A stretch of DNA of 64,000 nt, taken from assembly GCA_018434325.1 (NCBI GenBank), contig JAHDPO010000036.1:32451-96450 (forward strand). Reading direction: 5' to 3'. The first letter of the stretch is position 1. Each line of letters opens with the position of its first letter. Shown here one piece after another: positions 40,587 to 49,965 of the stretch. The position numbers and the translations under genes are program-made. The notes beneath the pieces were generated by a model. That model did no database searches. It was not told the DNA's origin and was given only the letters and a program-made list of their open reading frames with translations. The stretch comes from Clostridia bacterium (GTDB lineage: Bacteria; Bacillota; Peptococcia; DRI-13; UBA5745).

Positions 40587-41654
40587 ATGATTATTTTAAT
40601 CAAAAAAGAGTCCCGCCAGGAGCAAATCGAAAGATTGATCGATTGGCTGAAAAACTACCAGTTGAACGTCCATGTTTCCGAAGGAATGCTGCAAACCATT
40701 TTAGGCCTGGTCGGCGACACCAGCCGGCTGGATATCGATCTGATCCGCTCCATGGAAATCGTGGAGGACGTCAAGCGTATCCAGGAGCCTTTCAAAAGCG
40801 CCAACCGCAAGTTTCATCCCGCAAACACCGTAGTGTCCGCCGGCGGCGCCGTCATTGGCGACGGCAGTTTGACATTGATTGCCGGTCCTTGCTCCGTGGA
40901 GTCGGAGGAGCAAATTTGCATGATTGCCAAGTCGGTGAAACGCTCCGGCGCCACCATGCTGCGGGGTGGGGCATTCAAACCCCGTACCTCGCCCTACTCC
41001 TTCCAGGGGCTGGGCGAAGACGGCATCCGGATGCTTTTGACGGCAAAACAAGAAACAGGGCTGCCGATTGTTACCGAGATCATGGATTTAAGCCAGCTCC
41101 ATCTTTTCGATGAGGTGGATGTGATCCAGGTAGGGGCCCGCAATATGCAAAATTTCAAGCTTTTGACCGAATTAGGCCATCAGAGAAAGCCGATTTTGCT
41201 GAAGCGGGGCCTTTCCAGCACCATGGAAGAATTGCTGATGAGCGCGGAATACATTATGGCCGGCGGCAACGAGCAGGTAATTCTCTGCGAGCGGGGTATC
41301 CGCACCTTTGAAAATTACACCCGCAATACTCTCGACCTTTCTGCCGTACCCATGCTTAAGCAATTGAGCCACCTGCCGGTCATCGTCGATCCCAGCCATT
41401 CCACGGGGATTTCCCGGCTGGTCCGGCCCATGTCTTTGGCGGCTGTGGGAGCGGGCGTCGACGGCCTGATCATCGAGGTTCACAACGACCCCGTCCACGC
41501 TCTTTGCGACGGACCCCAGTCCTTGACCCAGGAAGCCTTCGACGAGGTGGCACGGGCCGTGCGCCTGGTCTTTGATGCGGTACAAACCGGCAAGCAAGGC
41601 GGGAAACAAGATAGCAAGCCGGCCGGGCAAGCAGCCGGAAAAGAGGTGCAATAG
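40587..41654 (+). CDS. aroF: 3-deoxy-7-phosphoheptulonate synthase (DAHP synthase, type I-beta)
   Basis: The ATG at 40587 has AAAGGAGA 9 bases upstream; the frame opens earlier without a site. An N-terminal ACT-like/ferredoxin-like regulatory domain (MIILIKKESRQEQIERLIDW to ~90) precedes the barrel: LIAGPCSVESEEQI, LRGGAFKPRTSPYSFQGLG, VGARNMQNF, KRGLSSTMEE, ILCERGIRTFE, IVDPSHSTG. It condenses PEP and erythrose-4-phosphate, the entry to aromatic synthesis. The N-terminal domain suggests Tyr/Phe feedback. A Gly/Lys/Gln low-complexity tail ends the protein. The next gene starts 2 bases after the stop. Confidence 0.95.
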   Translation: MIILIKKESRQEQIERLIDWLKNYQLNVHVSEGMLQTILGLVGDTSRLDIDLIRSMEIVEDVKRIQEPFKSANRKFHPANTVVSAGGAVIGDGSLTLIAGPCSVESEEQICMIAKSVKRSGATMLRGGAFKPRTSPYSFQGLGEDGIRMLLTAKQETGLPIVTEIMDLSQLHLFDEVDVIQVGARNMQNFKLLTELGHQRKPILLKRGLSSTMEELLMSAEYIMAGGNEQVILCERGIRTFENYTRNTLDLSAVPMLKQLSHLPVIVDPSHSTGISRLVRPMSLAAVGAGVDGLIIEVHNDPVHALCDGPQSLTQEAFDEVARAVRLVFDAVQTGKQGGKQDSKPAGQAAGKEVQ

Positions 41655-41656
41655 TA

Positions 41657-42583
41657 ATGATTATCGGCATTGTCGGCTTGGGCCTGATCGGCGGCTCTAT
41701 GGCCAAAGCCATTAAAGAATTTACCGATCATACCGTATTGGGCCTGGATCAAGACCCTAAAACTCAGGCCAGGGCTTTGGCCGAGGGTGCTCTGGACGGC
41801 CCCTTGGGCGAAGAGACATTAAGCCAATGCCAAGTTTTGTTGCTGACCCTCTATCCCCAGGCAACCATCGATTTTCTTATGCAGCATGCCGGTAAAATCG
41901 TTAAAGGCACCTGGGTCGTGGATCTATGCGGCGTCAAGGAGCCGGTCTGCCGGGCAATAACGCCCCTGTCCAACCGCCACGGCTTTCATTTCGTAGGCGG
42001 TCATCCCATGGCCGGCCGGGAACGCTCCGGCTATGGGGCCGCTGAGGCCCGGCTGTTCTGCGGCGCTTCCATGCTGCTTACACCGGTGGAGTCTGCGACT
42101 GGTGAGCTTGCCCCCGCCGAATCTGCACCTGGCGAGCCCGAGCTAGTCGAATCTGCGCCGGCTTCGCTACGGCAGGGCTTGGAGGCCTTTTTCCTCTCCT
42201 TGGGCTTTCGCATCGTCCACTTTACCGGCGCCGCCGAGCACGACCGGATCATCGCTTACACCTCCCAATTGGCCCACGTGCTTTCCAATGCTTACGTCAA
42301 AAGCCCCGCCGCTTTACAATATGAAAACTTTGCCGGCGGCAGCTTTCAGGATCTGACCCGGGTGGCTACCTTAAATGTAGAGATGTGGACGGAGCTGTTT
42401 TTCCTTAACCGGGAAAACCTGATCAAGGAGATTGACGGACTTTGCAGCCGTTTGACGGCCTACGGCGACGCGCTGAAACAGCAAGACGCCGAGGCCATGG
42501 CGGCTTTGCTGCAGGAGGGCTGTGATTGGAAGGCCAAAATCGGCGGCGGCAAAAGGTCCGCGATAGTTTCTTCCAGGGAATGA
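41657..42583 (+). CDS. tyrA: Prephenate dehydrogenase
   Basis: 308 residues. A Rossmann start (IIGIVGLGLIGGSMAKAI) and the prephenate dehydrogenase motifs VVDLCGVKEPV, FVGGHPMAGRERSG and YTSQLAHVLSNAY, with the helical dimerisation domain after ~190. It oxidises prephenate to 4-hydroxyphenylpyruvate for tyrosine. No ACT domain follows, so feedback probably acts elsewhere. About 30 residues near 145-172 (ESATGELAPAESAPGEPELV...) are a low-complexity insertion with three ESA-type repeats, absent from typical TyrA. Two bases separate it from aroF. Confidence 0.94.
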   Translation: MIIGIVGLGLIGGSMAKAIKEFTDHTVLGLDQDPKTQARALAEGALDGPLGEETLSQCQVLLLTLYPQATIDFLMQHAGKIVKGTWVVDLCGVKEPVCRAITPLSNRHGFHFVGGHPMAGRERSGYGAAEARLFCGASMLLTPVESATGELAPAESAPGEPELVESAPASLRQGLEAFFLSLGFRIVHFTGAAEHDRIIAYTSQLAHVLSNAYVKSPAALQYENFAGGSFQDLTRVATLNVEMWTELFFLNRENLIKEIDGLCSRLTAYGDALKQQDAEAMAALLQEGCDWKAKIGGGKRSAIVSSRE

Positions 42584-42609
42584 AGCGAATAAGCCGGCGC
42601 TCTTTCATG

Positions 42610-42645
42610 AAAAAAGCCATCCCCGAAAACGAGGATGGCTTTTTC
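42610..42645. terminator. Bidirectional terminator
   Basis: AAAAAGCCATCC (42611-42622) is exactly inverted as GGATGGCTTTTT (42633-42644). It ends tyrA on the plus strand and the transporter gene (ending 42661) on the minus strand. Confidence 0.85.
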
Positions 42646-42660
42646 TATTGCTAAATAAGA

Positions 42661-44247
42661 CTAGTTAAAGATCGGAGAGCCGGGGCCAATGGGCAGATTG
42701 AAGAAGTAGAAGACCGCCAGCAACAGGATATAGACGACGAAGAAACAGGCAACAAAGGGAATGTTCATGGAAATAACCGAACCGATACCGATTTTTTTGC
42801 CCTCATTGCTTTTTGCGCGGTAAGTAACCAGCAAGCCTACTACCACCGGCAGATAATAATCCAGCGGGGAAAGAGGATTGGCCACGGAGTCGGCAATCCG
42901 GTAAGCGATCTGGGTCAAGGCCGGCGAGAAGCCCAGCATGGAGAACATGGGCAGGAAAATCGGGCCAATGATATACCATTTTGCAAAACCGCCGGTCATG
43001 AAAAGATCCAAAATGCAAACGAAGATGATAAAGGCAACCAGTAAGGGGAAGCCGGTAAATTGCATCTTCTGAAGGAGCTGACCGCCGGATACTGCAAGAA
43101 TAGTAGATAAATTACTGTTGGTGAAAACATAAATGAAGATGGACGCCGGCAAGGCAGCGACGATGAAGTTCAAAATATTGCCGATGCCTGACTCCATAAA
43201 TTTGGGGACGTCAGCCCAGACTTTAATCGTTCCAACACTTTTGCCATACACGATGCCTAAGAGAACAAAGAAGAAAAAGAGAATGCAAACAATACTGCTT
43301 AAGAAGGGGGAGGAAGGAAGAATACCGCCGTCGTTGTTACGAAACAGCGAGCCCTGGGGTATAGTCAGCAATAAAACAGCGGCGATGTAGACCAGAGCTG
43401 CAATACCGCAGTTGCGCAGACCTTTTCTTTCAATATCCGTGGCCTTATGCTCTGCCAGCACAGAAGCATCACTCTCGGATTTGTCGTCCCCTACGATTTT
43501 TACCAGAAGCTTTTCGGCTACAAAGGTAGCGGTAATCGTAATCAGTAGCGTAGCGGAAGCCATGAAATACCAGTTCATCAAAGGATGGATGTCCGCAGAG
43601 GGAATACCGGTCAGATCCACAATGTTTTTCGTAATACCAGACATAACTACATCGGAACCGGCAATGAGCATATTGGCGCCAAAGCCGCCCTGAACGCTGG
43701 CATAGCCGGTGATGATACCGATCCAGGGATTGCGCCCCATGGCCTTAAACACAACGGCGCCTAAAGTAGGCATGATAACGATGCCCGCATCGGAGATCAA
43801 GTTGGCGTTGACGGCAAGAAAGGCAATGGTGGCGGTGATCAGGGCAGCCGGTACCGTTGTCGCTACTGAACGCATAAACGTATGGAAAAATCCGGCCTGC
43901 TCGGCAACACCCACCGCCAGCATCATGATCATTACAAGGCCCAGGGGCGTAAAGTAAGCAAAGGTTTGAACAAAGTTAGTAGTAAGATAGCGGATGGTTT
44001 CGTAATTGAACAAATTTCTGGCTGTCACCACCGTTTCCACCAGGGGCTGACCGGGTTCCCGGGAAGCTGCCATGTATGTAACGGAGGTTCCCAAGGAACT
44101 GAAAATTGCGGATAGAATAAACACAATAACAATCAACGAGGTAAACATCAGGAAGGGAGCGGGAACCTTATTACCGGCAATCTCCACCAGATTAATGAAC
44201 TTTGTTAAAAAGGACACCTTTTGCTTTTTATCCAAATTTGTGTTCAT
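42661..44247 (-). CDS. AbgT family transporter
   Basis: The start at 44247 (MNTNLDKKQKVSFLTKFINL) has AAAGGAG upstream. 528 residues with about 12-13 membrane segments. AbgT signatures: VEIAGNKVPAPFLMFTSLI, AVNANLISDAGIVIMPTL, GYASVQGGFGANMLIAGSDVVMSGIT (written here in part), and IAYRIADSVANPLSPLDYYL. AbgT proteins move p-aminobenzoyl-glutamate or, in some members, sulfonamides, using the ion gradient. Here it follows two deaminase-like amidohydrolases, so its cargo is probably a cyclic amide or dipeptide-like compound handled by them (inference). Confidence 0.9.
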   Translation of the reverse strand: MNTNLDKKQKVSFLTKFINLVEIAGNKVPAPFLMFTSLIVIVFILSAIFSSLGTSVTYMAASREPGQPLVETVVTARNLFNYETIRYLTTNFVQTFAYFTPLGLVMIMMLAVGVAEQAGFFHTFMRSVATTVPAALITATIAFLAVNANLISDAGIVIMPTLGAVVFKAMGRNPWIGIITGYASVQGGFGANMLIAGSDVVMSGITKNIVDLTGIPSADIHPLMNWYFMASATLLITITATFVAEKLLVKIVGDDKSESDASVLAEHKATDIERKGLRNCGIAALVYIAAVLLLTIPQGSLFRNNDGGILPSSPFLSSIVCILFFFFVLLGIVYGKSVGTIKVWADVPKFMESGIGNILNFIVAALPASIFIYVFTNSNLSTILAVSGGQLLQKMQFTGFPLLVAFIIFVCILDLFMTGGFAKWYIIGPIFLPMFSMLGFSPALTQIAYRIADSVANPLSPLDYYLPVVVGLLVTYRAKSNEGKKIGIGSVISMNIPFVACFFVVYILLLAVFYFFNLPIGPGSPIFN

Positions 44248-44271
44248 ATTTATCTCCTTTCTGCCCTGCAA

Positions 44272-45483
44272 TTACTTAACGTTTTGGTAAACCATGGTTC
44301 CGCCGGACATAACTGCCTCCCGCTGCGGCAGTCTGGCTACAACCTCCGCCGAACAGGAAGCCCTGAGGAACACAAAGTCCGCCGGATCACCCAGTTTAGG
44401 CCAGAGCCGGCGCCCCTGTTCATCCAGGGGAGTAACCCCTTCCGTCGCCAGGCCTAAAGCCTGAGCCAGGGAAATCTCATCACTCAGCTTGTTGAACATG
44501 CAATAGAATTTTACCTTTTCCAGGACGTCTCCGGTACCGAAAGGCCCCCAGGAATCATAAATACCGTCGCAGCCAAACTTAACGGGCACGCCCAGCCGCT
44601 TCAGCTGCTCCACCGGGATTCTGCGGTCGGGAGGATAGGTGGAGGTAATCCCTATTCCCAAATCCCGGAACCGTCCGGCCATAGCCTCAAGCTGAGCGGG
44701 ATTGGCGTCCATCAGAGCAAAGCCATGGCTAATGGTGATCATTCCCCGCATATCCCGGGCCTGGGCCAGATCACAAAGCCGCTCCATGGTATAAAGGCCG
44801 ACAGCCCCTCTTTCATGAAGATGCATATCAATGCCGGCGCCAAATTCATTGGCCAAATCAAAGGTGGCCTTGAGAGATCCTTCCACATCCTTGTCAAGGC
44901 CGCCGGGATCAATACCGCCGATCAGGTCCGCCCCCATCTTCATAGCCTCTCTCAGCAAAGGCTGGCATTGTTTACGCAATAGACCATGCTGGGGAAAGGC
45001 AACCGTCTCAAAGTCAATACCTTTAAAGCTGCGCAAAGCGGCAAGGCTGCCCTCCAGATTCTTCAATTCACAATAGGGATCCACATTGACATGGTGTCGC
45101 AGCTTAGTGGTCCCTTTGGCAAGCAGCAGCTCAATGGCCGCCCGGCTGCGGGTTTCCACAGAATCCCGCATCTTGATAAGATCCTTGGCTTCCAGCTCCA
45201 GCCGCTCTTCAATATTTTTTGTTGGCTGTGTGCTGTGAAAATCCATAGTTAAATAGGTTTTATCAATATGGACATGACTGTCAACCAACCGGGGCAAAGC
45301 CAGCATACCGCCTAAATCCAATACGGCGCCGCCCTCGTTCTCAGCGTATCCAGCCAGCTGCAGCCCTATAATCCGCCCGCCTTCCACGGTGATATCAAAC
45401 AGAGCGGTAATGGTCTCTACCCGGCCAAGATCAGCTTCCTGAAAGCCTGTCTCCAACCGTACATTCTTAAGCACTTTACGCAT
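44272..45483 (-). CDS. Cytosine deaminase-like amidohydrolase
   Basis: The start at 45483 (MRKVLKNVRLETGF) has AGGGAGGTG upstream. 403 residues of the CodA-type amidohydrolase family: metal site DSHVHIDKTYL, FPQHGLLR, HLHE (metal His plus catalytic Glu), ISHGFAL (catalytic His) and GCDGIYDSWGPFGTGD (metal Asp). All expected active-site residues are present. The substrate is not clear; family members deaminate cytosine, isocytosine or related ureido rings. It overlaps its paralogue (45476) by 8 bases and lies 24 bases before the transporter gene. Confidence 0.88.
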   Translation of the reverse strand: MRKVLKNVRLETGFQEADLGRVETITALFDITVEGGRIIGLQLAGYAENEGGAVLDLGGMLALPRLVDSHVHIDKTYLTMDFHSTQPTKNIEERLELEAKDLIKMRDSVETRSRAAIELLLAKGTTKLRHHVNVDPYCELKNLEGSLAALRSFKGIDFETVAFPQHGLLRKQCQPLLREAMKMGADLIGGIDPGGLDKDVEGSLKATFDLANEFGAGIDMHLHERGAVGLYTMERLCDLAQARDMRGMITISHGFALMDANPAQLEAMAGRFRDLGIGITSTYPPDRRIPVEQLKRLGVPVKFGCDGIYDSWGPFGTGDVLEKVKFYCMFNKLSDEISLAQALGLATEGVTPLDEQGRRLWPKLGDPADFVFLRASCSAEVVARLPQREAVMSGGTMVYQNVK

Positions 45484-46669
45484 GGAAAACGCACCTCCCT
45501 TTGAAATACAGTGCAGTAATAGGCTTGCGCCGGGCAATTAGTTCGGCGCTGCTGGAAGCATCCACCAGCATGAAGCTGGCCGTGTCGTCGCTTGTGGGCC
45601 AACGCCGGTTGCCGTCAGCATCCAGGGGCGTTATACCGCCTGTGGCATATTTCATAACCTGACCAAGGGACACTTCGTCGGTCATTTTGAAGCAGGAGGC
45701 TACATTGCATAGCTTTTCAATAGTGTCGCCGGTGCCAAAGCAGCTGAAATGATCAATCAAGGAATCGTGGCCAAGGGCTACCCGCACCCCTGCCTGATCC
45801 AAATAAGGAATCGGAATAGGGCTTTCCAAAGCTACAGAGCTGGATATGGTAATGTCAAGCTGACTCAGCCGCCTGCTAATGGCTTGCAGGGAACCGGGAT
45901 CAATGCCGCTTAAAGCCACAGCAGAGCCGATGGTAACCCGCCCTTGCCAGCCGTATTCCTCGGTCATATCACAGATCCGGTTCATGGAATATAGGCCCAG
46001 GCTGTTTTGTTCGTGCAAATGAATATCCACGGGGCGGTCATATTCGGCAGCCAACTGGAAGGTAGCCCTCAGGGAGTTCTTGACGTCTTTATCCAACAGA
46101 CCGGGATCTACCCCGCCCACCACGTCGGCCCCTTCTTCCATGGCCTGGCGCATATAGGGCAGGCTATTGCTGCGTAAAAGTCCGTGCTGAGGAAAGGCCA
46201 CCAGCTGATAAGTGAGCTTATCGGTATAGGTTTCCAGAATCTCTTTAGCACAGCGGTAATTTTGAGTACCGATAATGGGGTCTACGTTACACTGGGCCTG
46301 AATATGGGTATGCCCCTTGCCAATTAAAAGCTCGATAATCTTGCGGGTTCGCTCCGGCATAGCAGGCAAAAGCTCAGGCAGCAGGGTTTTCTCCTCTTCC
46401 AGTCTGCCAAAAAGATCTTTACCTTTGGCGCAGGACATCCAAGGGCCCCCAAAGTAAGTTTTATCAATATGAATATGGCTTTCTCGCAAAGAGGGCAATA
46501 ATAGCTGCCCCTTACAATCAATACCTTCTCCCGGGTCGGAGGCAGATATTTCTGAAAACTTATCGCCAACTATTTTAATATTGGTGATCTCTGTTTCCGT
46601 TTTCACCGCCCCTTCGTTTTTCTTATGGCCTTTCTCCAGCCTGACATTTTTTAGCCAGTAAGCCTGCAT
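45476..46669 (-). CDS. Cytosine deaminase-like amidohydrolase paralogue lacking one catalytic His
   Basis: 397 residues, clearly a paralogue of the next gene (shared FPQHGLLR, DPGLLDKDVKNSL, GLYSMNRICD). Metal residues remain: ESHIHIDKTYF, HLHEQNSLG and GHDSLIDHFSCFGTGD. The SH motif that supplies the catalytic His (His246 of E. coli CodA by alignment from memory; ISHGFAL in the paralogue) reads TIGSAVAL here. So it may have another reaction, or assist its partner. AAGGAGGG lies upstream of the ATG. It is the first gene of the minus-strand unit. Confidence 0.85.
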   Translation of the reverse strand: MQAYWLKNVRLEKGHKKNEGAVKTETEITNIKIVGDKFSEISASDPGEGIDCKGQLLLPSLRESHIHIDKTYFGGPWMSCAKGKDLFGRLEEEKTLLPELLPAMPERTRKIIELLIGKGHTHIQAQCNVDPIIGTQNYRCAKEILETYTDKLTYQLVAFPQHGLLRSNSLPYMRQAMEEGADVVGGVDPGLLDKDVKNSLRATFQLAAEYDRPVDIHLHEQNSLGLYSMNRICDMTEEYGWQGRVTIGSAVALSGIDPGSLQAISRRLSQLDITISSSVALESPIPIPYLDQAGVRVALGHDSLIDHFSCFGTGDTIEKLCNVASCFKMTDEVSLGQVMKYATGGITPLDADGNRRWPTSDDTASFMLVDASSSAELIARRKPITALYFKGRCVFHA

Positions 46670-47059
46670 AGCGTAGGTTCCCCCTCCTTATCTTCTTGTA
46701 TAACCCCAGCTTTGAGACTTCATTCCCCCCTTATATCTCGCTATTCTTTCATTCCCTGATAAACTCGGGTGCGCACCTTGAATTACGTAAACAAAATAGT
46801 ACCGGTAAAAAAATCATAGCGATCCTGATCAAAATAGTCACGGTACAAACAGTCTAAGAAAATCATTGGTTATTGTGCTTCTTGCACATTTTTTATTTTT
46901 TCTCTCTAGATAAATTACCGTTCTTATCCAGTAAAAGAGCACTATGTTCGTGCGTTCTGCCTAATGAAAACTGTTTTTTCTGTAAGTTGTATATATGGTA
47001 CAGAATATGGCCTCCCTTTTATAATAGGATTGTGAATGAACAAATAAAGGGGTGGCTTC
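46670..47059. promoter_or_regulatory. Divergent control region of the amidohydrolase and fdrA units
   Basis: Minus-strand promoter: GTGACT (46836-46841), 17 bases, TATGAT (46813-46818), flanked by GGTAC (46842-46846) and GTACC (46799-46803), an inverted pair that could bind the local PucR regulator. Plus strand: TATAAT at 47020-47025 with a poor -35 (GGTACA, 46997-47002) that again contains GGTAC, as expected for an activator-dependent promoter. No gene is seen in these 390 bases. Confidence 0.45.
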
Positions 47060-48424
47060 ATGGATCATTGGGATAAAGCTCTCATCCAGGCCTGCGACCG
47101 CGGGCAGGTTGAAGAGGTACGATGGCTTCTGACCAATCCGGTCAACGTTGATGATCAGGATGAAAAGGGACGTACGGCGTTGATGGCGGCAGTACAGCAA
47201 AACAATGCAATAATGGTAGAACTTCTTTTAAACAAAGGGTTTAGCCCCAATGTACGGGACTGCAATAAACTGACGCCTTTTTTGTATGCCGGTGCCAATG
47301 GACTTCATCATTTGCTGGAAATCCTGCTGCAGCATGGGGCAGATACCACCAGCACCAACCGTTTTGGCGGCACTGCTCTGCTCCCCAGCAGTGAGCGGGG
47401 TTTTATGCGAACCGTTGAGGTCTGCCTTGATCATGGCCTTTACGTCAACCATGTCAATGATTTGGGCTGGTCGGCGCTGCAGGAAGCCGTGATTCTGGGC
47501 GACGGCGGCATCCTGTACCGGGACGTCATCAGCGCCCTGATCGAGGCGGGAGCCGATACCAAGGCTAAAGATAATTTGGGCGTCAGCCTGCAGGAGCATG
47601 CGGGCAAACGGGGCCAAACCAAGGTAGCGGCTATGCTCCGGGGAGAAATCGCACCGGTACCGGCTTTGATTAAGGAAGCCAAGTTCGCTGCCCGCAAAGG
47701 GAATTATGCCGCCGCTCTTACAGCGCTGGAAAAAACCGAAATATCTTTGCCTGCCGATGAGTACTCCTATTATCGGGGCTATTTCCTGACCCTTCTGGGG
47801 CAGGAAGAGGAAGCTATCGCCAGTTTTGCCGGCAGAACAGCGGCAAATTCAGAATTTTACTTTTATATAGCTAATTGCTATCGCCGTCTTCGTCAGCCCG
47901 CTGAAGCATTAGACGCTTTTGAGCAGGGCATAGCTGCCGGGGAACAGCCATTCTTCTTCCGCTATCATAAGTCTAATTATCTTAGAGAATTAGGCCGTCA
48001 CGAAGAAGCCATTCAGGAGATGGACAAGCTGCTGTCAATCGAACCGGAGCGCTACGATTATTCTTTCCATAAAGCTAATAGCCTCCGCTCTCTGGGTAAG
48101 CATCTGGAAGCGGCGCAAGAAATGGATTCCGCTATTCGCCATGATCCCGGTAATCCGTTGTACCAGTATCATAAAGGCCAATCTCTTCTTTTGGCGGCAA
48201 AACCCGAGGAAGCCTTGGCTTGCTTGCATAACGCCCTGGAAAAAGCGATTAAAGCAGACTATTATGCCGAGCTGGGCAAGTGCTGGCTGGCATTGAACAA
48301 AAAACAAGGGGCTATAAACGCTTTGGAAAAAGCACTGGAACTGGAAAATGACCATCCCGACGCCAAGCAATGCCTAATTAAAGCAAGAGCAAACACATCG
48401 GAAACGGAGGAGGGCAAAAAATGA
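47060..48424 (+). CDS. Ankyrin-repeat/TPR fusion protein
   Basis: AAAGGGGTGG precedes the ATG. 454 residues. About residues 1-200 form five ankyrin repeats (ALIQACDRGQVEEVRWLL, GRTALMAAVQQNNAIMVELLLNKG, LTPFLYAGANGLHHLLEILLQHGADT, and so on). Residues ~210-450 form six or seven tetratricopeptide units (EYSYYRGYFLTLLGQEEEAI, EFYFYIANCYRRLRQPAEAL, FFFRYHKSNYLRELGRHEEAI). No signal or catalytic motif, so a protein-binding scaffold. Its stop overlaps fdrA by 4 bases, so it is made together with the FdrA/DUF1116 pair and may serve as their subunit or chaperone (inference). Confidence 0.88.
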   Translation: MDHWDKALIQACDRGQVEEVRWLLTNPVNVDDQDEKGRTALMAAVQQNNAIMVELLLNKGFSPNVRDCNKLTPFLYAGANGLHHLLEILLQHGADTTSTNRFGGTALLPSSERGFMRTVEVCLDHGLYVNHVNDLGWSALQEAVILGDGGILYRDVISALIEAGADTKAKDNLGVSLQEHAGKRGQTKVAAMLRGEIAPVPALIKEAKFAARKGNYAAALTALEKTEISLPADEYSYYRGYFLTLLGQEEEAIASFAGRTAANSEFYFYIANCYRRLRQPAEALDAFEQGIAAGEQPFFFRYHKSNYLRELGRHEEAIQEMDKLLSIEPERYDYSFHKANSLRSLGKHLEAAQEMDSAIRHDPGNPLYQYHKGQSLLLAAKPEEALACLHNALEKAIKADYYAELGKCWLALNKKQGAINALEKALELENDHPDAKQCLIKARANTSETEEGKK

Positions 48425-49965
48425 CGGTAAAAACAGTAATTAAAAAAAACACCTATTTTGATTCGGTCAGCTTGATGACCTTGTCCACGAAAGCCAATAA
48501 AATCGAGGGCATCCGGCAGGCAGTGGTTGCTATGGGTACGGCATTGAACAAAGAAGTTCTGCATAATGTGGGGCTGTATTCGGAATCTGCCGAGCAAGCC
48601 ACCCCCGGCGATCTCATGATTATCATCGAGGCTGAAGATGAAGCTGCCTGCGACGAGGCTTTGATCCAGGTGGAGGAGCTCTTTATCCGCAAGGATAGCG
48701 GTGATCTCAATCAGGAAATCAAATTTTCCAGCATGGCTGCCGCCGTGAAACGTTTGGAAAAGGCTAATCTGGCCATAATCTCCGTCCCCGGCGCTTATGC
48801 CTTTCGGGAGGCAAAAAAGGCGCTGGAGAATGGTCTTAACGTAATGATCTTCAGCGACAACGTGGCCTTGGATCAAGAGCTTGCCCTAAAACAAATGGCC
48901 TCGGAAAAAGGCCTTTTGGTTATGGGGCCTGATTGCGGCACCGCTATTATCGGCGGTAAAGGTCTCTGTTTTGCTAATGAAGTGAGACGGGGCAATATCG
49001 GGATTGTGGCGGCTTCCGGTACGGGAGCCCAGGAGGTCAGCGTTCGTATTGATGATTTTGGCGGCGGAGTTTCTCACCTGATCGGCACAGGCGGGCGGGA
49101 TCTTTCCGAGACCATCGGCGGCATCAGTATGCTTGCAGGCCTCCAGGCCCTGGAAGAAGACCCCTCCACAGAGGTTATCCTGTTGCTTTCCAAAATCCCC
49201 GCTGTCGCAGTGGCAGAAAAAATCTACAGCCAGGTGAAAAGCTGCTCTAAACCGGTAGTCATCTGCTTCTTGGGCGGCCAGCAAGAAAAAATCACCGCTG
49301 CGGGAGCGGTTTATGCCAAAACCACTAAGGAAGCTGCTCTCAAAGCAGTGGTTTTGGCCGGCGGCAAAGAAGAGGAAATCAACACCCATCCCCTGAACCT
49401 GCCTTTGATTAAAGAAATCAAAGCAAAACTGAGAGCGGATCAGAAATACATCCGGGGCCTATTCTGCGGCGGTACGGTTTGCCAAGAGGTTATGGGTCTG
49501 GTCAGAGAAAAATATCCCAATGTATATAGCAATATTGGCGATCCTGCCTATCGTCTGGCGGATGTGCATATAAGCAAAGACCATACCATGATTGATTTTG
49601 GGGATGATGCTTTTACCCAAGGCCGGCCTCACCCCATGATTGATCCTTCTTTACGCATCGAACGTTTCCTTAAGGAAGCGGCTGATCCGGCGGTAGGCGT
49701 AATCGCCATGGATTTTATATTGGGCTACGGCGCCCATAACGATCCTGCCGGCATCATGCTGCCCCATATCCGCCGGGCAAAGCTTGAGGCTGCCCAGGCA
49801 GGACGGCATCTGGAAATTCTGGCTTTCGTTCTCGGCACTGAGAAAGATCCCCAGAATTTCAGCGAACAAGTGCGTATGCTTATGAAAGAAGGCGTAACTA
49901 TTGCAAGCAGCGTGGTCAATACAGGGCTGCTTGCCGCCGGTTTTGTGGAAAAGGAGGCACAGTGA
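48421..49965 (+). CDS. fdrA: FdrA/AllF-like acyl-CoA synthetase-fold protein
   Basis: 514 residues, full length for FdrA. CoA-ligase-like folds are visible: an N-terminal region with KKNTYFDSVSLMTLSTKA, VSVPGAYAFREAKKAL-type segments, VMGPDCGTAIIGGKGLCFAN, GIVAASGTGAQEVSVRIDDF and GTGGRDLSETIGGISML, then a C-terminal domain with FCGGTVCQE and DFGDDAFTQGRPHPMIDPS. In E. coli, FdrA with YlbE and YlbF was identified as oxamate carbamoyltransferase (AllFGH). GGAGGAGGGC lies before the ATG. It overlaps the ankyrin-TPR gene by 4 bases and the DUF1116 gene by 1 base. Confidence 0.9.
   Translation: MTVKTVIKKNTYFDSVSLMTLSTKANKIEGIRQAVVAMGTALNKEVLHNVGLYSESAEQATPGDLMIIIEAEDEAACDEALIQVEELFIRKDSGDLNQEIKFSSMAAAVKRLEKANLAIISVPGAYAFREAKKALENGLNVMIFSDNVALDQELALKQMASEKGLLVMGPDCGTAIIGGKGLCFANEVRRGNIGIVAASGTGAQEVSVRIDDFGGGVSHLIGTGGRDLSETIGGISMLAGLQALEEDPSTEVILLLSKIPAVAVAEKIYSQVKSCSKPVVICFLGGQQEKITAAGAVYAKTTKEAALKAVVLAGGKEEEINTHPLNLPLIKEIKAKLRADQKYIRGLFCGGTVCQEVMGLVREKYPNVYSNIGDPAYRLADVHISKDHTMIDFGDDAFTQGRPHPMIDPSLRIERFLKEAADPAVGVIAMDFILGYGAHNDPAGIMLPHIRRAKLEAAQAGRHLEILAFVLGTEKDPQNFSEQVRMLMKEGVTIASSVVNTGLLAAGFVEKEAQ

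Noticed and set aside
47228..47617. Minus-strand frames opposite the ankyrin-TPR gene
   Set aside because: They lack ribosome sites and known motifs; the plus strand carries clear ankyrin and TPR consensus residues.
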